Assembly: GCF_004770895.1 (NCBI RefSeq) | Contig: NZ_RQHS01000018.1 | Span: 186,001-250,000, forward strand | Length of the DNA stretch: 64,000 nt | Source of the DNA: Leptospira dzoumogneensis | GTDB lineage: Bacteria; Spirochaetota; Leptospiria; Leptospirales; Leptospiraceae | Direction: 5' to 3' | In this document: one piece after another, positions 54,883 through 63,293 of the stretch | Position numbering within the stretch: position 1 is the first letter of the stretch | How the letters are laid out: the number at the start of each line of letters is the position of its first letter | Position numbers and translations under genes: made by a program | The notes under the pieces: generated by a model | What the model was told of the DNA's origin: nothing | Seen by the model: the letters and a program-made list of their open reading frames with translations, nothing else | The model's database searches: none

Positions 54883-57450
54883 ATGAAACTAGATAAGATC
54901 ACATTAAAATTGAATGAGGCTCTTTCAAGTGCACAAAGCTCTTATGACAAGAACCCGGAGATACAAGAAGAACATATTATTGCTCAGATCTTAAACCAAG
55001 GAGATGGATTTGCTCCTCCTTTGTTTTCTAAACTGGGTTTAAATCTGTCCGAGTTCCGACGTAAAACGGAAGAATCCATCGCGAAACTTCCAAGGGTAGA
55101 AGGCCAAGAAGACAAAGGATTTTCCAGAGCCGCCGTTTCACTCTTGCAGTCTTCCGACAAGATACGTGCAGAACTGAAGGATGAATATCTTTCTACAGAC
55201 CATGTTCTCTTGGCATTTTTGAAGAATGGAATATCTTCACTTCGCCAAGAATTCGCCAGATTAGGACTCGATTATCCTAAATTATTAAAAGCAGTATTAG
55301 AACTCAGGAAAGGACAACCCATCATGGATGATACTCCGGAAAACAAGGCGGATGCCTTGAAAAAATATGCAAAAAATCTAAATGAGCTGGCTAAACTAGG
55401 CAAGCTGGACCCGGTCATCGGAAGGGACGAGGAGATCAGAAGGACCATCCAAGTACTTTCCCGCAGGACTAAAAACAACCCGGTGCTCATCGGAGAACCG
55501 GGTGTGGGTAAAACTGCGATCGTAGAGGGACTCGCAGGTAAGATCATCCAAGGAGAAGTTCCGGAAGGGATCAAAACCAAGACAATCTATGCTTTGGATC
55601 TGGGTGCGATGATCGCCGGTGCAAAATACAGGGGAGAATTTGAAGAAAGACTAAAAGCCACCCTGGACGAAGTAAAACACAGCGATGGGAATATCATACT
55701 ATTCATAGATGAGATCCATACACTCGTCGGAGCAGGCGCGCAAGAAGGAGCAATGGATGCTTCTAATATGCTAAAACCGATGCTTGCTCGAGGAGAACTT
55801 CGTTGTATAGGTGCAACCACCTTAAAGGAATACCAAAAGTATATCGAAAAGGATGCGGCCTTAGAAAGAAGGTTCCAACCGGTTCATGTAAAAGAACCAA
55901 GTGTGGAAGAAACAGTCACTATTCTTCGCGGTTTAAAAGATAGATACGAACTACATCATGGAATTAAAATATTAGATTCCGCGATCGTGGCCGCGGCTAG
56001 TTTATCGAATCGTTATATAGCGGATCGTTTCCTTCCTGATAAGGCGGTGGATCTAATAGACGAGGCAAGTTCCAAGATGAGGATAGAAATGGATTCTATG
56101 CCGGAAGAATTGGACAAGTTAAGTAAAAAGATACAATCCTTGAAGATAGAAAAGGAAGCTCTAAAAAGAGAAACGGATCCCGCTTCCAAACAGAGAGTGG
56201 AGAATATTGCAAAAGAACTTTCGGAACAGGAAGAACTTTTTCGGAACTTAAAAGCCCGTTGGGATCTGGAAAAATCCAAAATTTCCAAAATTAAGGAAAT
56301 CAAAGAAGAAACGGATAAATACAAGGTTCTTGAAGCGGAAGCAGAAAGGCGAGGAGAGATCAATAGAGTCGCAGAAATTCGTTATGGAAAACTAATAGAA
56401 CTTTCCAAAGAAATGGAAAAAGCAAACGCGGAACTCAAAAAGATCTCAGGCTCAGGAAGACTTTTAAAAGAAGAAGTAGATGAGGAAGATATCGCAAATA
56501 TAGTCTCTCGTTGGACCGGAATTCCTGTATCCAAAATGCTCCAAGGAGAGAAGGCGAAACTTCTCAAAATGGAAAATTCATTGAAGATCAAGGTGATCGG
56601 TCAGGACCATGCTTTGGAATTATTATCCGAAGCGATCCGTAGATCCAGGGCAGGGATCGCAGATCCGAACCGTCCTATCGGTACTTTCTTATTCTTAGGA
56701 CCAACAGGTGTCGGTAAAACTGAAACTGCAAAGGCATTGTCCGAGTTCTTATTCGATGATGTGAACGCAATGCTTCGTATAGATATGAGCGAATATATGG
56801 AAGCTCATTCCGTATCCAGACTGATAGGAGCTCCTCCGGGTTATATAGGACATGACGAGGGTGGACAATTGACTGAAGCGGTAAGACGCAGGCCTTATTC
56901 TGTGATCTTATTCGACGAGGTGGAGAAGGCTCATCCCGAAGTGTTCAATATCTTCTTACAGATATTGGACGAGGGTAGGTTGACCGATTCCAAAGGAAGG
57001 AATGTGGACTTTAAGAATACGGTCATCATTCTTACTTCTAATCTAGGCTCCGATGTTTTAGGTTCTACGGAATATTCGGAAGAAGAGAAAGAAAGAATGG
57101 TGGACCTAAGGTTGAAAAAACATTTCAAACCTGAGTTCTTAAACCGTTTGGACGAAGTGATCCTATTCAAATCGGTGGATGAGGCGATGATCGCTAAGAT
57201 CGCAGAACTTCAATTGCAGATCATGGCTAAAAAAGCTGCGGAGAATGGACTAAACGTAAGTTTCACTCCTGCATTGAAAAAACATATCGTGCAGGCCGGT
57301 TTTGACCCTGAATACGGGGCAAGGCCTTTGAAAAGACTAGTCCAAAGAGAGATCGGGAACGCTCTCAGTAATTTTATACTGAAGGGTGAATTCAAGGAAG
57401 GGCAGAGTATCGTTCTAGATTATTCAGGCGGAACTGTGTCTGTGAAGTAA
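54883..57450 (+). CDS. clpB: Disaggregase chaperone ClpB
   Basis: Hsp100 ring ATPase that extracts proteins from aggregates with DnaK (855 residues, standard length). N-terminal Clp domain repeats, NBD1 with [16 protein letters not shown] (about 204), the long coiled-coil middle domain (about 400-520) that distinguishes ClpB from ClpA/C, and NBD2 with [15 protein letters not shown] (about 605) and [12 protein letters not shown] are all present. No CIRCE element is seen upstream. A terminator follows 9 bases after the stop codon. Confidence 0.97.
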   Translation: MKLDKITLKLNEALSSAQSSYDKNPEIQEEHIIAQILNQGDGFAPPLFSKLGLNLSEFRRKTEESIAKLPRVEGQEDKGFSRAAVSLLQSSDKIRAELKDEYLSTDHVLLAFLKNGISSLRQEFARLGLDYPKLLKAVLELRKGQPIMDDTPENKADALKKYAKNLNELAKLGKLDPVIGRDEEIRRTIQVLSRRTKNNPVLIGEPGVGKTAIVEGLAGKIIQGEVPEGIKTKTIYALDLGAMIAGAKYRGEFEERLKATLDEVKHSDGNIILFIDEIHTLVGAGAQEGAMDASNMLKPMLARGELRCIGATTLKEYQKYIEKDAALERRFQPVHVKEPSVEETVTILRGLKDRYELHHGIKILDSAIVAAASLSNRYIADRFLPDKAVDLIDEASSKMRIEMDSMPEELDKLSKKIQSLKIEKEALKRETDPASKQRVENIAKELSEQEELFRNLKARWDLEKSKISKIKEIKEETDKYKVLEAEAERRGEINRVAEIRYGKLIELSKEMEKANAELKKISGSGRLLKEEVDEEDIANIVSRWTGIPVSKMLQGEKAKLLKMENSLKIKVIGQDHALELLSEAIRRSRAGIADPNRPIGTFLFLGPTGVGKTETAKALSEFLFDDVNAMLRIDMSEYMEAHSVSRLIGAPPGYIGHDEGGQLTEAVRRRPYSVILFDEVEKAHPEVFNIFLQILDEGRLTDSKGRNVDFKNTVIILTSNLGSDVLGSTEYSEEEKERMVDLRLKKHFKPEFLNRLDEVILFKSVDEAMIAKIAELQLQIMAKKAAENGLNVSFTPALKKHIVQAGFDPEYGARPLKRLVQREIGNALSNFILKGEFKEGQSIVLDYSGGTVSVK

Positions 57451-57458
57451 GAAATAAA

Positions 57459-57488
57459 AAACCCCGGGTCTATCACAACCTGGGGTTT
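57459..57488 (+). terminator. Rho-independent-like terminator of clpB
   Basis: AAACCCCGGGT, loop of 8 bases, ACCTGGGGTTT: an 11-pair stem with one G-T, starting 9 bases after the clpB stop and preceded by an A-run. Confidence 0.7.
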
Positions 57489-57537
57489 CACTAAGTACAG
57501 CACATAGTAAGGGAAAAAGAATGTGCAGTATTACTTT

Positions 57538-57557
57538 ACGGGAGTTTTACCTCCCGT
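57538..57557 (-). terminator. Terminator-like hairpin after the tandem-HTH gene
   Basis: ACGGGAG / CTCCCGT with a 6-base loop, 8 bases beyond the minus-strand stop of the HTH gene. The following sequence is only moderately T-rich, so termination is likely but not certain. Confidence 0.5.
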
Positions 57558-57564
57558 GTTCGAT

Positions 57565-57990
57565 TTAGAATTCTACTTTATGTAGAAATAATTCCTCTTT
57601 TTTCATTTTTAAAACTTTAGAAGCCATGCTCTTGAAATCTTCAGGCGGCTCTAATAGTCCTAACTCCACTTTGGAAAGGAAAGGAGTTGAGACCTTTAAT
57701 TTTTTAGCCATATCGTATTGTTTGATCCCCAATTCTCTGCGTTTTGCCCAGAGTTTATTGGTAAGTCCTTGGCTGAATTCAGGATAAACCTCTTCTACCG
57801 GACTTTCGTTGAATAGTTTATCTAATGTCGTTTTCAAATATTTAGCGCAAGCCTGTCTGAATTTTTCAGTAGGAGCTTGGCTTCCGGTTTCAATTTTGGA
57901 AAGGTAGCTAGGGGATACACCCAGAGCCCTTGCCATATCATATTGCTTGATTCCCCGTTTTTTACGGAGCATATAGATGTGGTTGTTCAT
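57565..57990 (-). CDS. Tandem Cro/CI-type helix-turn-helix regulator
   Basis: DNA-binding protein of 141 residues made of two XRE-type HTH domains (about 5-60 and 78-135) and little else. The copies share GIKQYDMA, S(P/T)xLSK and the following Glu, and their DNA also still shows similarity (around 57709 and 57936), so they arose by internal duplication. One chain thus carries two DNA-recognition units and could bind a dyad as a monomer, or a longer site as a dimer. A GGGG ribosome-binding site lies before the ATG. The palindrome CGTTTTAAAACG 19 bases upstream is a candidate self-operator. Target genes unknown; clpB is convergent. Confidence 0.88.
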   Translation of the reverse strand: MNNHIYMLRKKRGIKQYDMARALGVSPSYLSKIETGSQAPTEKFRQACAKYLKTTLDKLFNESPVEEVYPEFSQGLTNKLWAKRRELGIKQYDMAKKLKVSTPFLSKVELGLLEPPEDFKSMASKVLKMKKEELFLHKVEF

Positions 57991-58008
57991 TCTTTTCCCC
58001 TTTTTAAC

Positions 58009-58020
58009 CGTTTTAAAACG
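58009..58020. promoter_or_regulatory. Palindrome CGTTTTAAAACG, possible HTH operator
   Basis: Perfect 12-base palindrome 19 bases upstream of the tandem-HTH start codon, in the position expected for an autoregulatory site. Symmetric A/T centre with CG ends. Binding is inferred from position only. Confidence 0.4.
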
Positions 58021-58190
58021 ACCTTACTTTGCCTCAAGAATAAATTTCCATCATGCCCAACAGGCACTTAAGTATAGAAATTTTTTCCAAAGTGGGCTAA
58101 TACTAAGAGAGATAAGAATAAGAATCAAGCATTTGAAATCTTATTCTATAAAAAAAGGCCGTTAGACTTATTGTGGATTGTAGAACACGG

Positions 58191-58236
58191 TCAGTAGCCC
58201 GAAGTATAAAGGTCTATAACCTCTTCGGACTACTGA
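58191..58236 (-). terminator. Long hairpin downstream of the parvulin-like lipoprotein gene
   Basis: Arms CAGTAGTCCGAAG and CTTCGGGCTACTG (minus strand) pair at 12 of 13 positions, with an inner loop that can form a further TATA/TATA stem. It lies about 75 bases after the minus-strand stop. No immediate T-run follows, though a 7-T run occurs about 40 bases further on. Terminator, RNA-end stabiliser or part of a small RNA. Confidence 0.5.
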
Positions 58237-58255
58237 ACAGGGATACTCTTGATCT

Positions 58256-58283
58256 CTTATAACTTAGGAAATAAGTTTATAAG
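58256..58283 (-). other. A/T-rich hairpin downstream of the parvulin-like gene
   Basis: CTTATAACTTA and TAAGTTTATAAG pair with one bulged base around a 5-base loop. First structure met by RNA polymerase after the lipoprotein stop. Confidence 0.4.
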
Positions 58284-58308
58284 CGTCTTAAGTGCCATTT
58301 ATTGACTG

Positions 58309-59844
58309 TTAGATCTTACCTTCTTTCAATCTGCTCGAGTCCAGAATGAATTGGTAATCCGTTTTAAGCTTTTGGGTAAGCTCTCTAACGAAGTTTTGTT
58401 TTTTAGCTCGGATCAAATCTTCTTTGATTCTCTCTCTAACCTCGCCGTAAGGCATAGGAGTTCTGTCTTGAGGATTGTTCGGATTTGACTTAGCATAAGA
58501 GAACATTTTGGCAGCTTCGTACTGCTCTCTCATCTCCGCTTCTGAAACGGTTACATCGCTTGGAAGTTCTCTTTTGAATACCAAAGGCTGTACAATGTAT
58601 AGTTTCATTACATTGAACATATCTTGGAAATCCTTAGACTCTAAAGCGTCTTTCAATTCTTTAGAACTATCAGCTATCTTATACCAGATATATTGTTGTC
58701 TGAAAAATTGGAGCACATTCGCCTTATCATCTAATTTGGAAGAATCAAGACCGCTTTGTTTTGCCAATTGTTCCAACTCGTTCAAAACGTCTTTGAACTT
58801 AACGGTTTCTCCGGTTTTGGTATTGGTCAATAGAACGGATTCATGATTGAAAGTGTTCAGGTTATCTTGAGTGATATTTGCTTTTTCGAAACCTGCATTT
58901 TTCACTAATTGTTCTTCTTGCTCGCTGACTGCGCTGAACAAGAATCTCTTTTTCATGAAGTCTTCGTAACGAGGAGCGATATCATCCACTTTTAGATCTA
59001 GATAATTACGTTTTACTTCCGCCTTGATTTGGTCGGAAATGTCGGGAGTCTCGATATATTTTTTAGCGAGAACTTTCAATTTTCCGAATTCTTTGGAGAA
59101 AAACTTTCCAACTCTGGAAGCGTAGATTGTCTCTACTCTTTCTACTCTTAAAATGAGGAATTTTTTCCTTCTAGGAGCTTTTGGATCCGCTCCCGGAGAA
59201 AGTTGGTCGTCGATCTCTTTTAAGATCCATTTTCCTTCGTTCTCTGCAGCTTCTTGGTAAAAAGCGAGGTTAGGATCGTTTCCACAATTCAAACATTGCG
59301 GTTCTAATAATCCGCCGACTGCTTTGTAAGCAGGTTGATCCGTATGATCTACCACGTACTGGATAATTTCTTTTTTGCCGGAAAGTTTTTGGATCCCTTC
59401 GAAAATACTTTGGGCTCTCTGTCTGGTAACTTCTTCGTCTTTAGGATCGAAAGAGAAAACTGCGATCACTCGTACGAAAGCGAATTTTAATTTACCGACT
59501 TGCTCCAACTTCTCCGCTAAATTCCTTTGCAGGAAAGAAGCAGCCATCTGGGGTTTGGAGTATTTTAGAAAAACTGCTAATTCATCTTCGGATACGAGTT
59601 TCTTTTCCGTATTGTACAAAGAGATCAATTTGAAAAGACCTAAAGTTTCCAGAAGTTGGGTTTGTTCTTCTTTGGTCGGATGATTCGGTTCCGGTTTGCG
59701 GCCGCCTGTATTTAATTGGTAGAAGTTCCTGAGTTCTTTTCTGGTAACTGTTCCTCCTTTGAAAGAGGCTAATACATCCGAGTCCGAATTACACTGAAAG
59801 AGTAATGCCGCCAGGAAGGAGAGTACGATTATTTTTTTGTTCAT
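58309..59844 (-). CDS. SurA/parvulin-like peptidyl-prolyl isomerase lipoprotein
   Basis: Lipoprotein of 511 residues; signal MNKKIIVLSFLAALLFQC, Cys at 18. The mature start VLASFKGGTVTRKELRNFYQ is the SurA/PrsA opening. The middle region with EEVTRQRAQSIFEGIQKL, then AYKAVGGLLEP, follows the parvulin layout, although it contains an unusual CLNCGN pair. The C-terminal MPYGEVRERIKEDLIRAKKQ is the usual closing helix of the family. Probably a periplasmic folding factor for outer-membrane proteins. Catalytic activity is uncertain because parvulin active-site residues cannot be placed confidently. Followed by two hairpins; upstream gap to the coiled-coil gene is 40 bases. Confidence 0.78.
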   Translation of the reverse strand: MNKKIIVLSFLAALLFQCNSDSDVLASFKGGTVTRKELRNFYQLNTGGRKPEPNHPTKEEQTQLLETLGLFKLISLYNTEKKLVSEDELAVFLKYSKPQMAASFLQRNLAEKLEQVGKLKFAFVRVIAVFSFDPKDEEVTRQRAQSIFEGIQKLSGKKEIIQYVVDHTDQPAYKAVGGLLEPQCLNCGNDPNLAFYQEAAENEGKWILKEIDDQLSPGADPKAPRRKKFLILRVERVETIYASRVGKFFSKEFGKLKVLAKKYIETPDISDQIKAEVKRNYLDLKVDDIAPRYEDFMKKRFLFSAVSEQEEQLVKNAGFEKANITQDNLNTFNHESVLLTNTKTGETVKFKDVLNELEQLAKQSGLDSSKLDDKANVLQFFRQQYIWYKIADSSKELKDALESKDFQDMFNVMKLYIVQPLVFKRELPSDVTVSEAEMREQYEAAKMFSYAKSNPNNPQDRTPMPYGEVRERIKEDLIRAKKQNFVRELTQKLKTDYQFILDSSRLKEGKI

Positions 59845-59884
59845 GTTGTTTTATATAACCTGTTCTTTTCGGATCTCGAAAAGA

Positions 59885-60232
59885 CTAGTATTTATGGATG
59901 GTCTTTCGGGCAGGTTGCTGCTTCTTACCTTGGATTTCAACGGATATTTCGCGAGTTAGGCGTTTTTCGTTGTCTTGGTAAAGTCCTTCGGCTGCCCTAG
60001 CGCCTGAAGGATTGCCGGAAGAATTCCAATCGGATGGAGTTTCCTTTGTCTTCATAGAAAGCATCTCTTGTTTTTGAGAAGAGAGCTTGTCCATCTCCGC
60101 TCCAATAGATACTTTTAAAGATTCGGAATAATCCCGGTCTGCTGCAATTCTATCCTTTATCTTGCCTAGTTCGGTCAAGTCCCGATCTATTTCTTCCGTT
60201 TTGCGTAAAAGATGTGCCACTTTAATTTTCAT
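59885..60232 (-). CDS. Hypothetical coiled-coil protein, 115 aa
   Basis: Unrecognised small protein. Residues 1-62 form a charged coiled coil (LLRKTEEIDRDLTELGKIKDR); the second half is polar, ending in a basic tail (KKQQPARKTIHKY). No signal peptide. It lies 18 bases after a membrane-protein gene and 40 before the parvulin-like lipoprotein gene, all on the minus strand, so co-transcription is likely. The size and the coiled coil recall flagellar export chaperones such as FliJ, but nothing specific supports this. Confidence 0.62.
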   Translation of the reverse strand: MKIKVAHLLRKTEEIDRDLTELGKIKDRIAADRDYSESLKVSIGAEMDKLSSQKQEMLSMKTKETPSDWNSSGNPSGARAAEGLYQDNEKRLTREISVEIQGKKQQPARKTIHKY

Positions 60233-60250
60233 GGAATAAGACCTGGAACT

Positions 60251-60955
60251 TTAAACTTCAGTTCCTGAGTCTAGGCCCCAGGCTGCTTCTTGCAAGTAGG
60301 AAAAAAAGAGTCCGCAGGTGAGGATCATCAACTCTTCTCCCGGTTTGGATAGGCATATAAGAAAGAAGAAGGTGGAAAATAAGAGACCGCTAAGAAGATC
60401 CTTATTTCCCTTCCAAATGACCCAAAACATTCCTAAAAATAACAATACTGATTTGAATAGGGAAGGTTCTAAACCTGGATGAGCAGGCTCATATAAGATC
60501 CAAACACCTGAAAGTAAAACACAAAGTCCTAAAATAATAATACGAACCTGTTTCGGAATGGATAAAATTAGAAATAAGGAAAGCGCCGGGATTAGAAATG
60601 GAGAAAGTTCCCTTCTGGAAAAAGAAAGGATACAAGAACCTGCCAATATTAGGACGCCTAAAGTTTCCCTAAACGCAGGAGAACGACTCCCTAAAAAAGA
60701 AAATCCACCCGAAGAGATCATACCTGCGAGACTCAAGCAGACTAAATCCAAAATGGATTCAGCGGCTGTTCCGTCCCAAAAGGAAACAGCACATATAGAA
60801 GCCGGAAATATTAAAAAATTGAGATTAGGTCTAAGAGTTTTAGAAGAATGGAATTGGGAAAATGCGATCGTAAGACAAAGAACCAAAGAACCTGAGAACG
60901 GAAATCCATAGGTTTTGAAAAACAGATAAGCCGAGGTGAAGAATAGAAAAACCAT
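60251..60955 (-). CDS. Hypothetical multi-pass membrane protein, 234 aa
   Basis: Very hydrophobic protein with about eight membrane segments and short loops; no motif I can name. Only a few charged residues occur, mostly between helices (RETLG, SRREL, KGNKD). First gene of the minus-strand series with the coiled-coil and parvulin-like genes, and divergent from the STAS gene, with about 45 bases between the starts. Confidence 0.65.
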   Translation of the reverse strand: MVFLFFTSAYLFFKTYGFPFSGSLVLCLTIAFSQFHSSKTLRPNLNFLIFPASICAVSFWDGTAAESILDLVCLSLAGMISSGGFSFLGSRSPAFRETLGVLILAGSCILSFSRRELSPFLIPALSLFLILSIPKQVRIIILGLCVLLSGVWILYEPAHPGLEPSLFKSVLLFLGMFWVIWKGNKDLLSGLLFSTFFFLICLSKPGEELMILTCGLFFSYLQEAAWGLDSGTEV

Positions 60956-60999
60956 TGTATCTATTATGAAATTCCGGTATCTTGACGAATCGAACCGTT

Positions 61000-61350
61000 A
61001 TGATCCTGAACGAGATTATCATCTCAACGGAAAAGATAGACAGCGTTCAAGTTCTGAAACTGCAGGGTTCTATCAACTCCTTTACGGAGAAAAAATTTAA
61101 GGATGTGCTTTCCTTGGCGGTTCGCCAGGGACCGGTCATCATGGATATGGAAGACGTACATTTGGTATCCTCTACCGGGGTCCAGGCCTTAAAAGAAGTG
61201 AGCCAATCCAGTTTTTCCAGTAAGAACAAACTCGTCCTTGTAAATATCTCCAAAGCAGTGATCAATGTTTTTAAAATGGCCGGCTTAAGCGGATTTTTCC
61301 TGATCGCTAACGACGAAGAGGCCGCCTTAAAGATGGCTTCTAAACGCTGA
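61000..61350 (+). CDS. STAS-domain protein (anti-sigma factor antagonist-like)
   Basis: Single STAS domain (116 residues from the ATG at 61000). The strand VQVLKLQGSINSF and the phospho-site segment MEDVHLVSSTGVQALKEV, with the Ser-Ser-Thr-Gly loop, match SpoIIAA/RsbV-type antagonists that release sigma factors or other targets when dephosphorylated. A TTG start six codons earlier cannot be excluded; neither start has a strong ribosome-binding site. No RsbW-type kinase or PP2C phosphatase is adjacent. The next gene on the strand begins 37 bases later. Confidence 0.88.
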   Translation: MILNEIIISTEKIDSVQVLKLQGSINSFTEKKFKDVLSLAVRQGPVIMDMEDVHLVSSTGVQALKEVSQSSFSSKNKLVLVNISKAVINVFKMAGLSGFFLIANDEEAALKMASKR

Positions 61351-61387
61351 TATTCTCGGATCTAAGACGGACTCTCGGAAATAGAAA

Positions 61388-62143
61388 ATGAAATCTGAAA
61401 AAACTTCTTCCTTTAATTATTTTAGAAAGGCCTGGCATTTACTCGGGCTCATCATTCCTGCCTTCTATTATTTCGATGTATTCCATGGACAATTTTTGTT
61501 AGTGTATGCAACTCGTGCTATTATTACGATCCTGCTTGTTCTATGTCTCGGGCTTTTAGTATTACTGGAATGGGCAAGATTCCATATTCCGATCGTACAA
61601 ACTGTATTCGTAAAGTTCGCCGGTCCTTTATTAAAGGAAGAGGAGAAGTCCAGGATCAACGGAACCTTCCCTTATTTCCTTTCTATTACGTTAGTTGTGT
61701 TTTTCTTCCCGCCTGATATCGCGATCCTTTCCTTATTATTTCTGGTGATTGGAGATCCGATGGCCGCTTGGGTAGGAACTCATTTCGGAAAGAACAGATT
61801 TTCTAACGGTAAATCCAAAGAAGGGATCTTGGCATTCATTCTATCTTCTACGATCGTGGGTCTTTGGTTTATTTATGTGGTCCAGTCAGGTTCTAAAGAG
61901 CTTGGGATCTATCAATTTTCTTCCGGAGAATTTTGGCAGAATATAATTTTAGTGCTGCCTGCCGTTATCGCAGCTGCTGTCACCGAGCTGTACAGCGGAA
62001 CTTACTGGAATGGGATTGTGGATGATAATCTTCTTATCCCGGTCGTATCCGCAGTCGTTTTGGGATTTTTTGCTTATTTCACTTTGGATTTGAGTATAGG
62101 CCAGATCTTCTTAAATCCAGCTCAGATCTTCGAAACATATTAG
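61388..62143 (+). CDS. Dolichol kinase / CTP-dependent diacylglycerol kinase-like membrane protein
   Basis: Integral membrane protein (251 residues, about seven helices) of the SEC59/DGK1/VTE5-type lipid kinase family, related to CdsA. Motifs: RKAWHLLGLIIP at the start, IGDPMAAWVGTHFGK in the middle and the NGKSKEGILAF block that binds CTP in these enzymes. It may phosphorylate a polyprenol, diacylglycerol or other lipid alcohol; the substrate cannot be read from sequence. Lies 37 bases after the STAS gene and is closed by an A/T-rich terminator. Confidence 0.82.
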   Translation: MKSEKTSSFNYFRKAWHLLGLIIPAFYYFDVFHGQFLLVYATRAIITILLVLCLGLLVLLEWARFHIPIVQTVFVKFAGPLLKEEEKSRINGTFPYFLSITLVVFFFPPDIAILSLLFLVIGDPMAAWVGTHFGKNRFSNGKSKEGILAFILSSTIVGLWFIYVVQSGSKELGIYQFSSGEFWQNIILVLPAVIAAAVTELYSGTYWNGIVDDNLLIPVVSAVVLGFFAYFTLDLSIGQIFLNPAQIFETY

Positions 62144-62163
62144 GAAAATTGAATTTTCTTTTT
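62144..62163 (+). terminator. A/T-rich terminator after the lipid-kinase-like gene
   Basis: GAAAAT, loop TGA, ATTTTC, then a T-run, starting at the base after the stop codon. The stem is weak but the layout is classical. Confidence 0.5.
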
Positions 62164-62173
62164 GCGCAGTGAA

Positions 62174-62746
62174 TTACTGGGTTTTCTCCGCAGGAAGAAT
62201 ATGATACACAAAATCGATCCTGGTTTTGGCGCTACCTTTGATCCCTTTTGCGGACCAGGTGAATTCCAGATCGGTAGGAAAGACGGAATTCTCATAAGGA
62301 TATTGGCCTAAACGATTTTCCTTTTTCTGTTTTTCCTTAACCATAGAGCCTAGGTAATTAAAAGAACCGATCCAATCTTCTCCGATTTCGAAACCTTCCA
62401 TCTTACCTTTTACACCTGCAAATTCATACATTGCAAAATAAGTTTCTTGGATCTGTTTTCTTTCTTCGGGACTCATTCTTCTGTTCATTCTAAGAACAAA
62501 ACCTGGAGTTTCACGAGCATGGAAATACAGATAATTCCCTAATTCTTCCCAAGTGTTCGGCTTTTTCACATTTGGAATATCCACAGAATATTTTTTATTC
62601 AATGGAGAAGGTTCTCTGCACACTCCATCTCTCGTAAAATAGTCGCATAGCTCGACATTACTGACGGACAGAACGGAAGGTTCGCAGGCAGCAAATACAA
62701 GAAGAGATAAAGATATAAGTTTAACGTTTTTCCAAAGAGCTAACAT
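62174..62746 (-). CDS. Hypothetical lipoprotein, 190 aa
   Basis: Lipoprotein with signal MLALWKNVKLISLSLLVFAAC (Cys at 21). The mature part has two further Cys residues (LCDYF, GVCREP) and the recognisable run RMSPEERKQIQETYFAMYEFAG, but I cannot name a family. I start at the ATG at 62746, because the longer open frame adds 41 residues that overlap the upstream gene and lack a signal peptide. It overlaps the DUF4416 gene upstream by 26 bases and follows it on the same strand. Confidence 0.72.
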   Translation of the reverse strand: MLALWKNVKLISLSLLVFAACEPSVLSVSNVELCDYFTRDGVCREPSPLNKKYSVDIPNVKKPNTWEELGNYLYFHARETPGFVLRMNRRMSPEERKQIQETYFAMYEFAGVKGKMEGFEIGEDWIGSFNYLGSMVKEKQKKENRLGQYPYENSVFPTDLEFTWSAKGIKGSAKTRIDFVYHILPAEKTQ

Positions 62747-63266
62747 AAGATTCTCGTAAATTAGTAAAAAAGTATAGAACTTCAGGATGTTTAAAAAATT
62801 CCGAGGCGGAACTTTGAGGGATCCATTTTTGTCCCTGGTAAGTGTAAATGATCTCCGCAAATACTCCATGGAACATATAGATCCTATGTAAATCTTCTTC
62901 CAAGGAAGCTAAAACCAAATTATAAGGAGTAAGATAACCAGGTAATATTCGAATAGATTCATCCGATTTGCGTAAAGATGTTTGGAATTTAGTACATTCT
63001 TTTTGGAGACTTGGAAGTTCTTCTCTGGAAATCCTTCTTTTTAAAGAAAGGATTCGAGTAAATCTTCCGATAGGAGAATCTAAAAAATTCTCGAATTGAT
63101 GGGTCCATTTTGGAAGTGGTTTGGATTCGTATAATGCCTGTGAAAATGTGTCTTCCGCTTTTTCTTTCAAACGATAATAGGCCTCTTCATTTTCATAGGA
63201 AACCACTATAAAGAAAGAAGCTGGAAGAGGTTTTTTGGGTTTGGAAGGGCTCTGTTTGGAATTCAC
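62721..63266 (-). CDS. DUF4416 family protein
   Basis: Soluble protein of 181 residues. The C-terminal half carries the DUF4416 pattern: PGYLTPYNLVLASLEEDLHRIYM, then HGVFAEIIYTYQGQKWIPQ and YFFTNLRESYVSSLEK; the N-terminal half keeps the family spacing. Function unknown. The start has a short polar leader. It overlaps the lipoprotein gene downstream by 26 bases and lies 27 bases after the YheT-like hydrolase gene, so the three are probably one transcript. Confidence 0.75.
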   Translation of the reverse strand: MNSKQSPSKPKKPLPASFFIVVSYENEEAYYRLKEKAEDTFSQALYESKPLPKWTHQFENFLDSPIGRFTRILSLKRRISREELPSLQKECTKFQTSLRKSDESIRILPGYLTPYNLVLASLEEDLHRIYMFHGVFAEIIYTYQGQKWIPQSSASEFFKHPEVLYFFTNLRESYVSSLEKR

Positions 63267-63293
63267 TTGTTTAAGCTGGTTTCAGGCAGCAGA

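Larger units (their letters stand above)
57991..58308. other. 318-base gene-free region with palindrome and two hairpins
   Basis: Lies between two minus-strand genes. Contains the palindrome at 58009-58020 beside the HTH gene, an A/T-rich leader with no clear promoter box, a G+C-rich hairpin at 58191-58236 and an A/T hairpin at 58256-58283 nearer the end of the parvulin-like gene. No reading frame in it looks like a gene. It could also hold a small RNA. Confidence 0.6.

Noticed and set aside
60982..61004. TTGACG ... TATGAT as a promoter for the STAS gene
   Set aside because: Spacing is only 11 bases and the second box overlaps the likely start codon.
62747..62869. 41-residue N-terminal extension of the 190-residue lipoprotein
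   Set aside because: It overlaps the DUF4416 gene further and hides the signal peptide and lipobox.
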